The notes under the pieces were generated by a model. That model saw only the letters and a list, made by a program, of their open reading frames with translations, made no database searches and had not been told where the DNA came from. 64,000 bases of DNA, from positions 372,001 through 436,000 of the forward strand of contig MCGO01000013.1 in the NCBI GenBank assembly GCA_002104985.1. The letters are read 5' to 3'. Source of the DNA: Rhizoclosmatium globosum (taxonomy: Eukaryota > Chytridiomycota > Chytridiomycetes > Chytridiales > Chytriomycetaceae). Of this stretch, positions 10,736 to 20,372 are shown piece after piece; positions within the stretch are counted from its first letter, which is position 1; each line of letters starts with the position of its first letter. A program made the translations under genes and the position numbers.

Positions 10736-12264
10736 TTAAAGCGCAAGAGCCAAGAGTGCAGCAATAGAAACGAAGGAAACCACAGTCTTTCCAGCATAGC
10801 TGACTTTGTTGCCAGAAATGACTGTAGAACCTGAGACAACAGCTCCAGCATTCCCGGCTTGGGTCGCGACGACAGTGGTGGGCTTGGACGCAGATGAAAC
10901 TGTTGCCGTAACAGATTGCACAGAAACAGATGTAGCAGCAACAGACGCGGTAGCACCACTTGAAGCATTAGCTTGTTGGGCGGAAGTAGTTTGCTGTGCA
11001 GCGGTCGCAGCGTCAGTGCCAGCATTTGTAGCAGCATTGGCAGCAAGAGCAGTGGTAGAAGGAACAATTGGAGCGACATTAACGACAGCAGCAGTAGTTG
11101 TCACAACAGCTGCAGTAGTGGGAGCAACTGCAGTAGTTGTGGCGGCAACAACAATAGCAGAGGTGGGTTGTGGTGCGACAACAGACGCGGTAGTTGTTTG
11201 TGGGACGACAATAGCAGTGGTGGTAGTTGTTGGAGCAACAACGTTGCCCCCATCTGCAGGTGGGGCAATCGTCTGCTTACCATTGTGATAAATATCAGGC
11301 TGAGATGGAACAATCGATGGATCAGTCATGACTGGAACCGCGCCTTGATAGCAAGAAACTTTCAAGCTCAACAACGAGGCAGTGAATCCGTTCTGAGCAG
11401 AAGGTTGCGACCAGTCAATTGGACCGTTTGCCCAGATAGGTCCTTGGTAGTTCCAGATTCCAACATTCACAGTCAACGGGGTGTTTGGGTAGTGGTAGTG
11501 GTTGTATGGAAGTCCGTCACCTTGTCCAGCCGCCTCGTAGGTCTCCGACTTGAGCTGAGTGCGAACAACGGAGCCATCAACATACCAAGTGATTGCTTCT
11601 GGAGTCCAATCAATACGATAGGTGTGTGCAGTTTGACTGTTATCGCCAGCTCCAGAACCCTGATTTCTCTTGTAAGCATACGATTTTTAATGCGGGGGAA
11701 CTGAACACACACCACTTGCGAGGACCAGACCTCGTTCAAAGTGACAGGCTCTCTTTCTCTCAAACCTCTGTAAAAGAAGTTTGTCCAGACAGTGCTACGC
11801 TCGTTACCAATCCATTCGAAGTCGATTTCGTCCTTAGTCGCTTGGTTGATCAGGGTAAGGTACGTGACGGCACCTCCAATAGTGGATTGCTGGATCACAG
11901 CCTCAACAGATCCGTAGAGAAGAGCGTTGGTGCTGGTTCCTGTTGATGTGATGAGAAATGGTTTGTAGCGTTCCAAACGTCACTCACCAATTGCTCCGTT
12001 TCCAGAGGCAGTTGGATCTCCTCCAGGAGGCGTCAAGGTCATAACCAACTTTCCATCTTTGTAGTCGACTTTGCCGGCTGTGAATTGCGCGAAATGTGAG
12101 TCAGGTCTGCCAATCAAACATCAATCAAACTGCGTACAAGTTGGCAACGAAGGATTGGCGCCAGACTTGAAATCAGCGATATTAAGGTTGCAGCTGTCTC
12201 CTCCGAAGAGGGCTTGGGCAGAAACAAGAGGTAAGAGTGCGGCTGCCAACAGTGTGAGTTGCAT
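10736..12264 (-). CDS. CRH-type GH16 transglycosylase, GPI-anchored (copy A)
   Basis: Member of the Crh/Utr2 family, known in fungi to link chitin to beta-1,3-glucan in the wall. Exons 12138-12264, 11988-12077, 11716-11939 and 10736-11659 give 454 residues in an intact frame. Features in order: signal peptide MQLTLLAAALLPLVSAQA, GH16 fold, catalytic DEIDFEW with nucleophile and acid/base Glu, the YHYPNTPLTVNVGIWN strand, then a long Thr/Ala/Val-rich linker (about 160 residues) and a hydrophobic end (SFVSIAALLALAL) fitting a GPI signal. First of three tandem copies; the linker is the longest of the three. Confidence 0.9.
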
Positions 12265-12373
12265 CTTCAGTTCTTTTTTTCAAGAAGGTCAACCACCATA
12301 GAAATGATTTATTAAAATAGTGCACAGAATGAGTTAATTATGAGATTGATAACTTTAAGGATGGGGCTACGTT

Positions 12374-13731
12374 TTAGAGAGCGATGAGTGCGGCAACGCC
12401 GATCACCAAGCCGAGCACCGCCTTATATGCACTTGAAGCAGGAGTTGTAGAAGATTTAGCACCAGATCCACCAGTGGCAGTGACTGTCGATGCAGTATTC
12501 GTTGATGTGGCTAAAGAGGTGACTGAAGCAGAGGCTGTCATAGTTGTTGTCGCGTCTGTAGATTGCGAAGCTGTGTTGGTCAAAGCAGATGTGGCATTGG
12601 AGTTGGTTGTGGTGGTACTTGTCGCATCAGATGTTCCAACCGAGGAAGGTGCGGTAGTTGTGGGAATAATTGGAGAAGTTGGAGCAATCACTGCAGAAGT
12701 AGTTGTCACAACAGGCCCATTCTGGGATGGTGGTGCAATCGTTTGCTTTCCATTATGGAAAATGTCCGGCTGGCCAGGAACAACGGTAGGATCTGTGAAT
12801 TGAGGAATCGCTCCTTGATAGCAAGAAACTTTGAGACTCAAGATTGACGCAGAAACTCCATTCTTGACGCTGGCATCATTCCAATTGATGGGACCATTCG
12901 CCCAAATTGGTCCTTGATAATTCCAAAGCCCGACATTTACAGAAAGAGGAGTATTTGGATAGTGATAGTGATCGTATGGGAGACCGTCTCCTTGATTAGC
13001 AGCCTCGTACGTGTCGCGTATTTGCTGGGTGCGGACAACAGAGCCATCAACGTACCAAGTGATTGCATCAGGAGTCCAATCAATACGATAAGTATGCGCA
13101 TTAACTGCATTGTCTCCAGAACCCGAGGACTTATAACTTTGTTATTTGGTGATTGAAAGAGTCAGAACAACAATGACTCACCACTTGTTCCGACCAGACT
13201 TCATTCATAGTAACTGGCTCACGCTCGCGTAATCCTCTGTAGAAGAAGTTTGTCCAGACAGTGTTACGCTCGTTTCCAATCCATTCAAAATCGATTTCAT
13301 CTTTAGTTACTTGATTGATCAGTGTCAAGTATGTGACAGCTCCGCCAACAGTAGCTTGCTGGACAACAGCTTCTACTGATCCGTAAAGAAGGTTGAGGTT
13401 CGTGGTTCCTTGTTTTGCAAGATAAGTTCCAAGCGAAAGAACCACGTCAGCCTTACCAATGACTCCAAGCCCTGCAGCGGAAGGATCGTTTGGGTTAGGA
13501 GGAGGCAGCATGGTCATGATCAACTTTCCGTCTTTATAATCAACCTGACCCTCTATAAACGAAGGAGTTTAGAGACTTGAATGTTAATGAAGGGCAATTA
13601 CGGGTTGGCAAGGATGAACTGGCACCGGACTTAAAGTCGGCAATATTGAGGTTACAACTGTCACCGGCAAAGAGGGCTTGTGCCGAGGCTAGAGGTGCGA
13701 GGACTGCGGACACTAGAAGAGTACGACGCAT
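12374..13731 (-). CDS. CRH-type GH16 transglycosylase, GPI-anchored (copy B)
   Basis: Paralogue of copy A with the same four-exon structure (13602-13731, 13457-13552, 13185-13408, 12374-13129; 401 residues). Exon 3, carrying the DEIDFEW catalytic motif, has exactly the same length (224 nt) as in copy A. Signal peptide MRRTLLVSAVLAPLASAQA; then DSCNLNIADFKSGAS, nearly identical to copy A. The Ser/Thr linker (TSDATSTTTTNSNATS) is shorter and the end AVLGLVIGVAALIAL again suits GPI attachment. Only 109 bp separate its stop from the start of copy A, and only 25 bp separate its start from the stop of copy C. Confidence 0.9.
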
Positions 13732-13756
13732 TTCTTGGAGGTTCTTTATTCTATTT

Positions 13757-14678
13757 TTATTCTAAATCAACTCCACACCAAACTTTCAAACTCAAGACTT
13801 TTGCCGAGAACCCGTTGGCTGTCGTTGGATCCTTCCAGTCAATTGGGCCATTTGCCCAAACGACATCTTGATCGTTCCAAATCCCAACGTTTACGGTCAT
13901 GGGCGAGTCTGGAAAATGGTAGTGATCGTATGGAAGCGTGTCTCCAGTTCCTGCCGCCTCGAACGTACCATTCTTGTCTTGCCAATGGACAATTGTGCCA
14001 TCAACTGACCAAGAGATAAAATCAGGCGTCCATTGAATTTTGTATGTGTGTGCGATCTCAGAATTGTCGTCACTTCCTGTTGACTGTGAATGACAGGTTA
14101 TCTGTAGCTGTCACCCAAGAACTTAACACTCACTACTTGCGAAGACCAAATCTCGTTCAGCGTGACAGGATCGCGTTCTCTCAGGCCTCTGTAAAAGAAG
14201 TTTGTCCAAACAGTTTGACGTTCATTCCCGATCCATTCAAAGTCGATTTCGTCCTTTGTTGTTTGGTTGATGAGCGTTAGGTATGTCACGACTCCAGCGG
14301 ATGTCGATTGTTGAATGACGGCTTCGACAGTACCATACAAGAGGGAGATACTTGATGTGCCTGTTTGACAGGGATTAGATCTTCTTTGCCCAATTGACCA
14401 GTGCCGGTGTTTGTAAGAACCTACCAATAACTGACAGCCCGGTATCACCGCCATCATTTGGAGGTAAAAGTGTCATGACCAGTGCTCCGTCGACATAGTC
14501 TACCTTACCAGGCCCCCCTACTTTGGAATTAGCGGTACACTTCAAAGAGCATCACACTACCTATAACGAACGCATCATTTGGGCCTGAAAAACTGGGAAT
14601 ATCAATGCAACATGAGTTAACAGCTGTGACCATGAGCTGACCCCACACAAAACAGACTAGCGCCGAAAACGCGTGCAT
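13757..14678 (-). CDS. CRH-type GH16 protein without linker or GPI tail (copy C)
   Basis: Third tandem paralogue. Signal peptide MHAFSALVCFVWGQLMVTA, then SCCIDIPSFSG; exon borders match copies A and B, and catalytic DEIDFEW and the FFYRGLRERDPVTLNEIW block are conserved. After FSAKVLSLKVWCGVDLE the frame stops (TAA, 13757-13759), where A and B continue into the GPLD-like, Thr-rich linker and GPI signal. If translated it would be a soluble secreted enzyme. The stop is 25 bp upstream of copy B's start codon, so there is almost no room for a terminator and promoter. The truncation may mark the duplication breakpoint. Substitutions (WSVDGTIVHWQD versus WYVDGSVVRTQ) make it the most diverged copy. 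Confidence 0.85.
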
Positions 14679-14768
14679 TTTTATCGAACAATTTTGCTGT
14701 CAGATAACTATTCATTCTTTACTCATCTCAATGAGAACTACATTTATCTCATTTTATAAGAAGAACAA

Positions 14769-14885
14769 TTAGAAAGCAAACGCAACAAGGGCAGCAGCAC
14801 TGCCGCCGATGGCAAGAGTCAGTGAACCTTCCTGGTTGGCGACATTGGCAAATCGCTTTTTACAAGAAGTAGACAACAGAAATGG
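14769..14885 (-). pseudogene. Orphan GPI-signal tail, remnant of a fourth CRH-like gene
   Basis: Upstream of copy C on the same strand, a short frame ends NQEGSLTLAIGGSAAALVAFAF then TAA. Its small-residue cleavage-type region followed by a hydrophobic end resembles the C-termini of copies A and B. No GH16 coding sequence precedes it; the next gene upstream is the unrelated LRR gene on the other strand. The simplest reading is the 3' stub of a fourth array member. It is too short for a firm assignment. Confidence 0.45.
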
Positions 14886-15061
14886 TAGAAAACACAATTC
14901 AATCCCTTCCTGGATCAAGTTAGATAAGTTTAGGACTGTGAAGGGCAGAATGATAAAAACGGTACTGAAGTGCGAGCCATAGTTTGATAGGATTTGTGAG
15001 GTGAAGAAATGGTGGACTGACGTTCACTTGCTCATTCAATTTATTTAATATTTAACACAAA

Positions 15062-16192
15062 ATGGATGAAGAACAGCCTCTTCGCGCTGGAGCTGAGCCC
15101 TCCACCGAAGCTCCAACTTCCCTGAATCATGTGCACAAGCTGTTGCGGTGCCTAACTGCAGAGTTGTCGGCTCTCAGACAGTCTCATACAGCAGATATCC
15201 AAACACTACGCCAAACACAATCATCTCTTCAATCAACTCTTCAAACAGTGATATCGAATCAGCGGCAACTCCTTTCCGAAGTCGAAAAGCTCCGAAATCC
15301 AACAAAGAAGCACTACACTCGATTGAGTAACCTTCCGGTTGAAATTGTTCGCCAAATAATGCTCTGGATTCATCCACAAGCTATCTGGAAGTTGAGAGCA
15401 TTGTCAAAATCGTTTCGAGATATGATCTCATCAAAGAGTTTCGCTGTTCAGAACTTACGACGTTTTGTTCGTTCCGCCAATCCAACATTCACAGTTTCAA
15501 AATGTGTGAGGAAAAATGACCGTATCTTCTTTCGCGCTCCAATGCATTATCAGGTGGAATACTCGAATAGGGCGTTGTGTCACCTTACAACGCTGGTTTG
15601 GTCTCACTAGCTTCCGCATGATCTTCCTCGCTTTTGGTTTCAATCACTCTCGAATTTGAAAGTTTTGCGATTGTCTGACTGTATGTTAACGGGGAAAATT
15701 CCATCTGAACTTGAGGAACTTACGAGTCTCGAGGAACTTCAATTATCCGGCAACGATTTCGAAGGAGAAATACCAGAGTCATTAGGGAATCTTGTGCAAC
15801 TTCGAGTTCTTCGACTGTATAATAATCCTGAGTTGTGTGGTGTACTTAGTATAGCATTTGGAAAACTGAAGTTGCTGAAAGCTATCGAAATACACAACAC
15901 TGCAATTATGGGTCCTATTCCAGTTGAGATTTGCAGCTTGGAGAATCTCAAACGTCTCGATTTAAGTCTTCAATTAAATCCTGATATTCCAAACGTTATT
16001 CCTGTCGAAATAGCCAGTTTGTCCCAACTTGAAGAGTTGAATTTGTCTGAATGCAATCTTGTCGGAAGTATTCCTCAAGGTCTTGGACAGCTGCCTCAGT
16101 TACGAGTGCTGTTATTGAATATCAATAATCTGTCTGGAGAAAGTTCCGATGGATTTGAATTTTCGAGGACTGGCGGACTGTTTTTTGAATGA
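15062..16192 (+). pseudogene. Coiled-coil / F-box-like / LRR protein, interrupted by one TAG
   Basis: N-terminal coiled coil (HKLLRCLTAELSALRQSH and on), then an F-box-like stretch (LSNLPVEIVRQIMLWIHP, WKLRALSKSFRDMISS), then about seven leucine-rich repeats of the plant-type form (LTGKIPSELEELTSLEELQL, FEGEIPESLGNL, GPIPVEICSLENL, LVGSIPQGL). No signal peptide or membrane span, so intracellular. A TAG at 15608-15610 interrupts the frame between the two parts, yet the same frame continues through the repeats to 16192. Alignment by eye with the other three copies leaves no room for an intron here. Either a nonsense allele, a sequence error, or readthrough. Confidence 0.7.
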
Positions 16193-16677
16193 CAATCAGG
16201 CGTTAACTTTTTCATTCGTTGTATTGTACCATTGGAGTGTTTAATATGATTTTTTCGTATGGCTTGGTAATAATTTGCAAACCTTGATAGTTTATTAATA
16301 TTTCACTGTAATTTCAATACATCTTTTGAATCCAGTTTATGATTTGGGTCATTATTTCCAGTAGTGGCAGGGCGTAATGCTTTTTTGTTTCGAGCTGTTT
16401 TATCTGGTTTCGCGCCGCAAGGCGGAGTTCCATGGAGTTCAGGCCCAGGGTCAAGTCGGAGCGAGCGGCAGCAGTTTCTGAGATAATATCCACTTTTGCT
16501 GTGAGTTAAGATTGAGAACGTGGTAAATGTTGAAGAAGGTTGCAGGTGTCCATAAGAGAAAGGGTAAATGACGGATCAAGGCGGCTGTGGCATTGACAGA
16601 TGACATCTTTCTTCTCTTCTCTCCATGGAAATCTACTAACTGCTAATTTATTGAAAGGGGACTCAGTTCTATAGAGT
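16193..16677. other. Intergenic between converging genes
   Basis: About 480 bp between the converging LRR gene and dienelactone hydrolase. AT-rich 3' flanks; no coding potential, tRNA or repeat was recognised. Confidence 0.4.
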
Positions 16678-17609
16678 TCAAAAAACAGTTCTGAAGAAAG
16701 AAGCGATAATATTCAACGCTTCAGTAGCACGCTCTTTCTGCTGCTCAATGGTGTAGTCTCCACGAGCTCCAACCCATCTATTTTAAACAATTAACGAACT
16801 AAATGCAACAAAGGACACAATGCTCACCCGTGATGCATATCGTCGAAGCGCTGGTGAATAGACTTTTCGGAAGCCTTAGGATTCTTTGAAACAGCCTCAA
16901 ATACGTCCTCCTGAAATTTAATCACATGTTAGATCGTACATCTAAACCTTTGAGCTGAAAACTACAGAAAGTCTTACCATCAACTTGGCATCTTCATCCT
17001 TACTTGGCAACAATGCAACAGGGACTTGCAGTTTCGCACCATAGGCAGGATCCAACATCGATGGGTGGGCAGTGGCGATTCCCTTGATGGCTTCAAGCCC
17101 CTCACTGCCAGCGTCCCCGCCAAGACGGAATACAATCAAACCACCCCAACAGAGTCCAACAACAGCAACAGAATCAACGCCGTGAGTCTCCTTCAACCAC
17201 TTTACAACGGCAATAAGATCAGCCTTCACAATCTTGTCGTAGTTTCCATATTGGCCAATGAACTGGATGATGCTTTCGCGGCCTTCAGCAAAAGGAACCT
17301 TTCTGTTGTGGTAGAAATCGGGGAGGATTGCGTGGACTTTCAGGGCCTTGGCGAGGAGGTCTGTCGCTTGTTTGGCTTCAAAAGCTTGTTAGTACAATGT
17401 CTGAATCTGTTTCAGAGACGAACTGTACCTTGAGGAGATACTCCGAATGCATCGTGGACAAAGATGACAGCTTTGTTTGTTGGAGCAGCGGGGGCGACGT
17501 AGTAGTCGTTGGTTTCGGTTGTGAGAAGGTGGATGGTCGAGCCAGTTGGTTCATAGGTCGCAGAGACAGCTGGAACATTGCAGCAAGCAGGAACAAGAGT
17601 GGCAGTCAT
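16678..17609 (-). CDS. Dienelactone hydrolase family protein
   Basis: Cytosolic alpha/beta hydrolase of the type that opens dienelactone to maleylacetate in chloroaromatic degradation; many fungal members have unknown substrates. Four exons (17429-17609, 16978-17384, 16828-16910, 16678-16777) give 256 residues, the family's usual size. The nucleophile motif is VVGLCWGG (Cys in place of Ser, as in DLH), the acid lies near PSKDED, and the His is in FDDMHHG. Introns are 44, 67 and 50 nt; the first has a textbook TACTAAC branch site directly before its AG. The start was chosen at MTATLVPACCN; the upstream extension has no support. Confidence 0.85.
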
Positions 17610-17719
17610 TGCGATCTTTGTTTGAGAGATTTGTTTGATATTGGAACAACTTGTTTCGATGTTGTTTGTGGTTGTTAAATCAGTTCTGCAATCTCCAGTT
17701 CTTGCCAAGAACCAATAAA

Positions 17720-19018
17720 CTAATTTAATTTATTGAAATCGGATCCCACCACAATATACGATATCGATGACTCGACAGCCAATGTGTCTGGATTTACTTG
17801 ATCCGAAACGGCCCAAACACCAAATGAGTTGCCGTCATACGCCTTAAAGTCATTCAAAGGGGATGGAATAAAACACTCAGTTTGGATTCCACCAGTTAGA
17901 AGATCAATGACGCGGATGCGGTTGTGAAACGTACAAATCAGGCTGGTGAATCCTTTCGAAATAGTGACGGAGTGAGCCGGATCGTATGGATCAAAATTGA
18001 CGAAAGGTATCGGAGGTCCGACGTGATTTCGCAATAGTGAAATGTGTGAGATGAGTGGTTCTTCCCGAATGAGATGAGACTTGTAGGACCGATGGCAAAT
18101 AATAAAACAAAAGGGCGACCAGATAATATTGGCAATATATACTTTGTTTGGAAACTCAATGTCTTTAGTTTCTTTTTGAAGTTCGGTTGTTTGGTAAGAG
18201 TAGTGGAGGGAATGGATTGCTGAGCCATCAAATGAAACAACTTGAAATCCTTCTGATAATTGATCCGGATTCCAGTGCCATGACATTGATAGAGACATAA
18301 CACTTGCAGGAAGTGATGATGTCTGCAAAACACACCTCAAGTCGTGTTTCGTCGCTTCAAAGACAGTAAATTTGCATCGGTAGCTATAGTCGACAGAATA
18401 AATCAAAAGATGATGATCGCGGCCGCTCAGACTTAAATTTATGGTCGTTGGATCAGTGAGCTCTGAATAAACAAGTTCGAGTGGATTTGGTAAGACTGGT
18501 ACGAGTCCCGCTCCAGTAAAGCGACCAGCAACGAGGTTAGAGCCCATAAAGCCAGTTCTGAAGACCATCCAGTCCATAATGTCGACCGCTGGTTCAGGCT
18601 TCGCGAATCTGAACATAGGATCCAGCTTCACCGCCTTTCCCGACACTAAGCTTTGCAGCACAAGGTCGCCCGTCTTTGCATCTGAAAAGTAAGCGACTAG
18701 GCCAAAGTGTGTTGTGTGGGCAAGTCCTGGTTCAAAGTGCAAATCGGCGTTTCTGAGTTCGAACGAGGCAGAGTGGATGACGGCCGCCGACACTTTCGCG
18801 CGCAAATTGAGTGGCTTCGTTGGCGATTTGAGGATTTGAGGCACGGCGTCGACGCTGAGAAACAAACGAGCGGCGGCAATCGGAAGAGCTGCTCGGTGGA
18901 ACAACGCCGCAGAAACGAGGCGGAACTGCCGATTTACGCGGAGGATTTGGAGAAGGTCGCCTGGTGCGAGCTTCGAAAAGAGGAAGAAAAGGAGTTCGGG
19001 CGGAAGAGTCGAGAGCAT
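17720..19018 (-). CDS. F-box protein
   Basis: Single exon, 432 residues. The N-terminal F-box (STLPPELLFFLFSKLAPGDLLQILRVNRQFRLV) would bind Skp1 in an SCF ubiquitin ligase. The rest has no clear LRR or WD motifs; it contains beta-type segments (HHLLIYSVDYSYRCKFTVF, VVSFDGSAIHSLHYSY) that could form a degenerate propeller. It differs from the LRR family nearby: no coiled coil and no plant-type repeats. The start codon lies about 50 bp from the inserted TIR element, so its promoter region has been displaced by 1 kb. Confidence 0.75.
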   Translation of the reverse strand: MLSTLPPELLFFLFSKLAPGDLLQILRVNRQFRLVSAALFHRAALPIAAARLFLSVDAVPQILKSPTKPLNLRAKVSAAVIHSASFELRNADLHFEPGLAHTTHFGLVAYFSDAKTGDLVLQSLVSGKAVKLDPMFRFAKPEPAVDIMDWMVFRTGFMGSNLVAGRFTGAGLVPVLPNPLELVYSELTDPTTINLSLSGRDHHLLIYSVDYSYRCKFTVFEATKHDLRCVLQTSSLPASVMSLSMSWHWNPDQLSEGFQVVSFDGSAIHSLHYSYQTTELQKETKDIEFPNKVYIANIIWSPFCFIICHRSYKSHLIREEPLISHISLLRNHVGPPIPFVNFDPYDPAHSVTISKGFTSLICTFHNRIRVIDLLTGGIQTECFIPSPLNDFKAYDGNSFGVWAVSDQVNPDTLAVESSISYIVVGSDFNKLN

Positions 19019-19076
19019 CTAATGTTTTGAAGAAGGTTTGTGGAAAACTCACGGGGGCGGCAATCCACTGAAAAAA

Positions 19077-19191
19077 GGAAGAATCTATTTGACACCCCCC
19101 CCTGTCGCCCTTATTCAACAGCCCCCCTGCCAAATAAGCTCAACAGCCCCCCTCCCAAATAGACTACAGGTACTATTTGATGCCCCCCCTC
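19077..19191 (+). repeat. Left terminal inverted repeat
   Basis: Inverse copy of about 20004-20118. C-rich, with an internal tandem pair of the form TCAACAGCCCCCCTGCCAAATA (second unit T-C-C-C), and two further diverged units of the pattern TATTTGA then a C run. Confidence 0.85.
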
Positions 19192-20003
19192 TATACATAT
19201 AGTGCATTACAAAGACGCTGCTATGTTTAGCTCTGGATCTTCTCGATCAGGTTGAACAGTGGCATTGCTCGTCTGTCTGTGTTGGCGACGGCGACAGCGG
19301 AGTCTGTGGCTAGAAGGGAACACTTTAATTCCTCATTTATGGTTAACTTTTTAAGGTATTCATAATGGGCAATGTGGATATGGCAGTGATTGAGTCGCAA
19401 TACCCACCTTCTAACGACCCAACAGCTGCCGTACCCAGGAGACTTCTTCCCTGGCATTATCTCATTAAAATAAACTTCTTGTCTGCATCAAAGGCATCTT
19501 AGCCTCCCTCTCATTTAACTACTCAACATCCTAACCGTTAACACATAGGTAATCAAAACAGCTTCATACGGATTCTGTAGTTCCGTCCTATTCAAATACG
19601 CTGATTTTAACTGAATACGTGGCTCTTTCGCAGCTCAGTCTCGGAAATTGTCAACTGTCAACCAGCAGCAAACCACTTTTGCTAAGCACTACGAGAAATG
19701 TGCATTTAACTTGATCGCATTGTATTTCAATTTTCAATTTAGGCAGTGTGTTAAAGGTAAGTGAGGAAAAAAGTAAGGCATATTTAATACTGCAATCCCG
19801 GTGATAATTGTGCGCTTTATATACACCCAATAAACGTAATTGAAAGCGTAATAAAATCTTTGATGTTAACTGCAACCGCTACTGTTGCCGGCGTAGCAAG
19901 GGATCAACCATTCCATCTGCTTTCAGTTCGTAACACAGCAGGACTAGAACCAGAAGTACCAGAACTTGCTTTAGTAGGTTGCCATAATATATCACAGGGG
20001 GGG

Positions 20004-20118
20004 GGGGGGGCATTGAATAGTACCTGTAGTCTATTTGGGAGGGGGGGTTGTTGAGCTTATTTGGCAGGGGGGGCTGTTGAATAAGGGCGACAGGGGGGGG
20101 TGTCAAATAGATTCTTCC
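20004..20118 (-). repeat. Right terminal inverted repeat
   Basis: Inverse of the left repeat. It differs mainly in the length of G/C runs and a few substitutions (for example ATTCAATG for ATTTGATG). A run of about 14 G at 19997-20010 marks its inner edge. Confidence 0.85.
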
Positions 20119-20182
20119 CTGAAAAAATTGGCAAGTAGCAGAGGAAAAGACACCCACCCGTCACCCCTTCCAAACAACTCAC

Positions 20183-20372
20183 GCATTGAAGCTTGTGGCG
20201 TCGTGGCAGCTAATAGAAGTTGGAGAAATGCATTAATCAAATGTTGTGGAGAAGTGCTGTGGGGTTCGGATGTTAGTGGCTCTCCTGTGATCCACAAGCC
20301 TGTGGCGAGCACCATCAAGGCCACGATGTTAGCACACATATACGAGGTCATCGTTGACGGAACAGAACTCAT
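20183..20372 (-). CDS. First exon of a secreted protein, downstream part unclear
   Basis: ATG at 20372 opens a signal-peptide-like N-terminus (MTSYMCANIVALMVLATGL after a short lead), continuing ...LINAFLQLLLAATTPQASM. The frame meets a GTGAGT donor at 20182. The matching acceptor TTTTTTCAG lies 64 nt on and is the very site where the TIR element inserted. Beyond the element the next sequence reads TGGATTGCCGCCCCC followed by another GTGAGT, then the F-box gene. What the mature protein was is unknown; the gene may be broken by, or tolerate, the insertion. Confidence 0.45.

Larger units (their letters stand above)
19077..20118. mobile_element. 1,042-bp non-autonomous TIR DNA element, MULE-like
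   Basis: Both ends read GGAAGAATCTATTTGACA inward, and the inverted repeats stay nearly identical for about 110 bp. The element is flanked by an exact 9-bp direct repeat, CTGAAAAAA (19068-19076 and 20119-20127), as expected of a target-site duplication. Long TIRs with a 9-bp duplication fit the Mutator-like superfamily best; hAT elements make 8 bp. The interior holds only short frames (best 76 codons) with no transposase motif, so the element would depend on one elsewhere. The two ends are very similar, which suggests recent insertion. Confidence 0.85.

Noticed and set aside
10806..11288. 160-codon Val/Ala-rich plus-strand frame, and a similar one at 12384-12803
   Set aside because: Antisense of the Thr/Ala linkers of the CRH genes; repeats of ACT/GCA read as Val/Ala on the other strand.
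15656..16192. Plant contamination, because the LRRs look plant-like
   Set aside because: Four copies are embedded among fungal genes and joined to the same non-plant N-terminal block.
18732..19133. 133-codon minus-strand frame crossing the F-box start and the TIR
   Set aside because: Out of frame with the F-box protein and running into the transposon repeat; a shadow frame.
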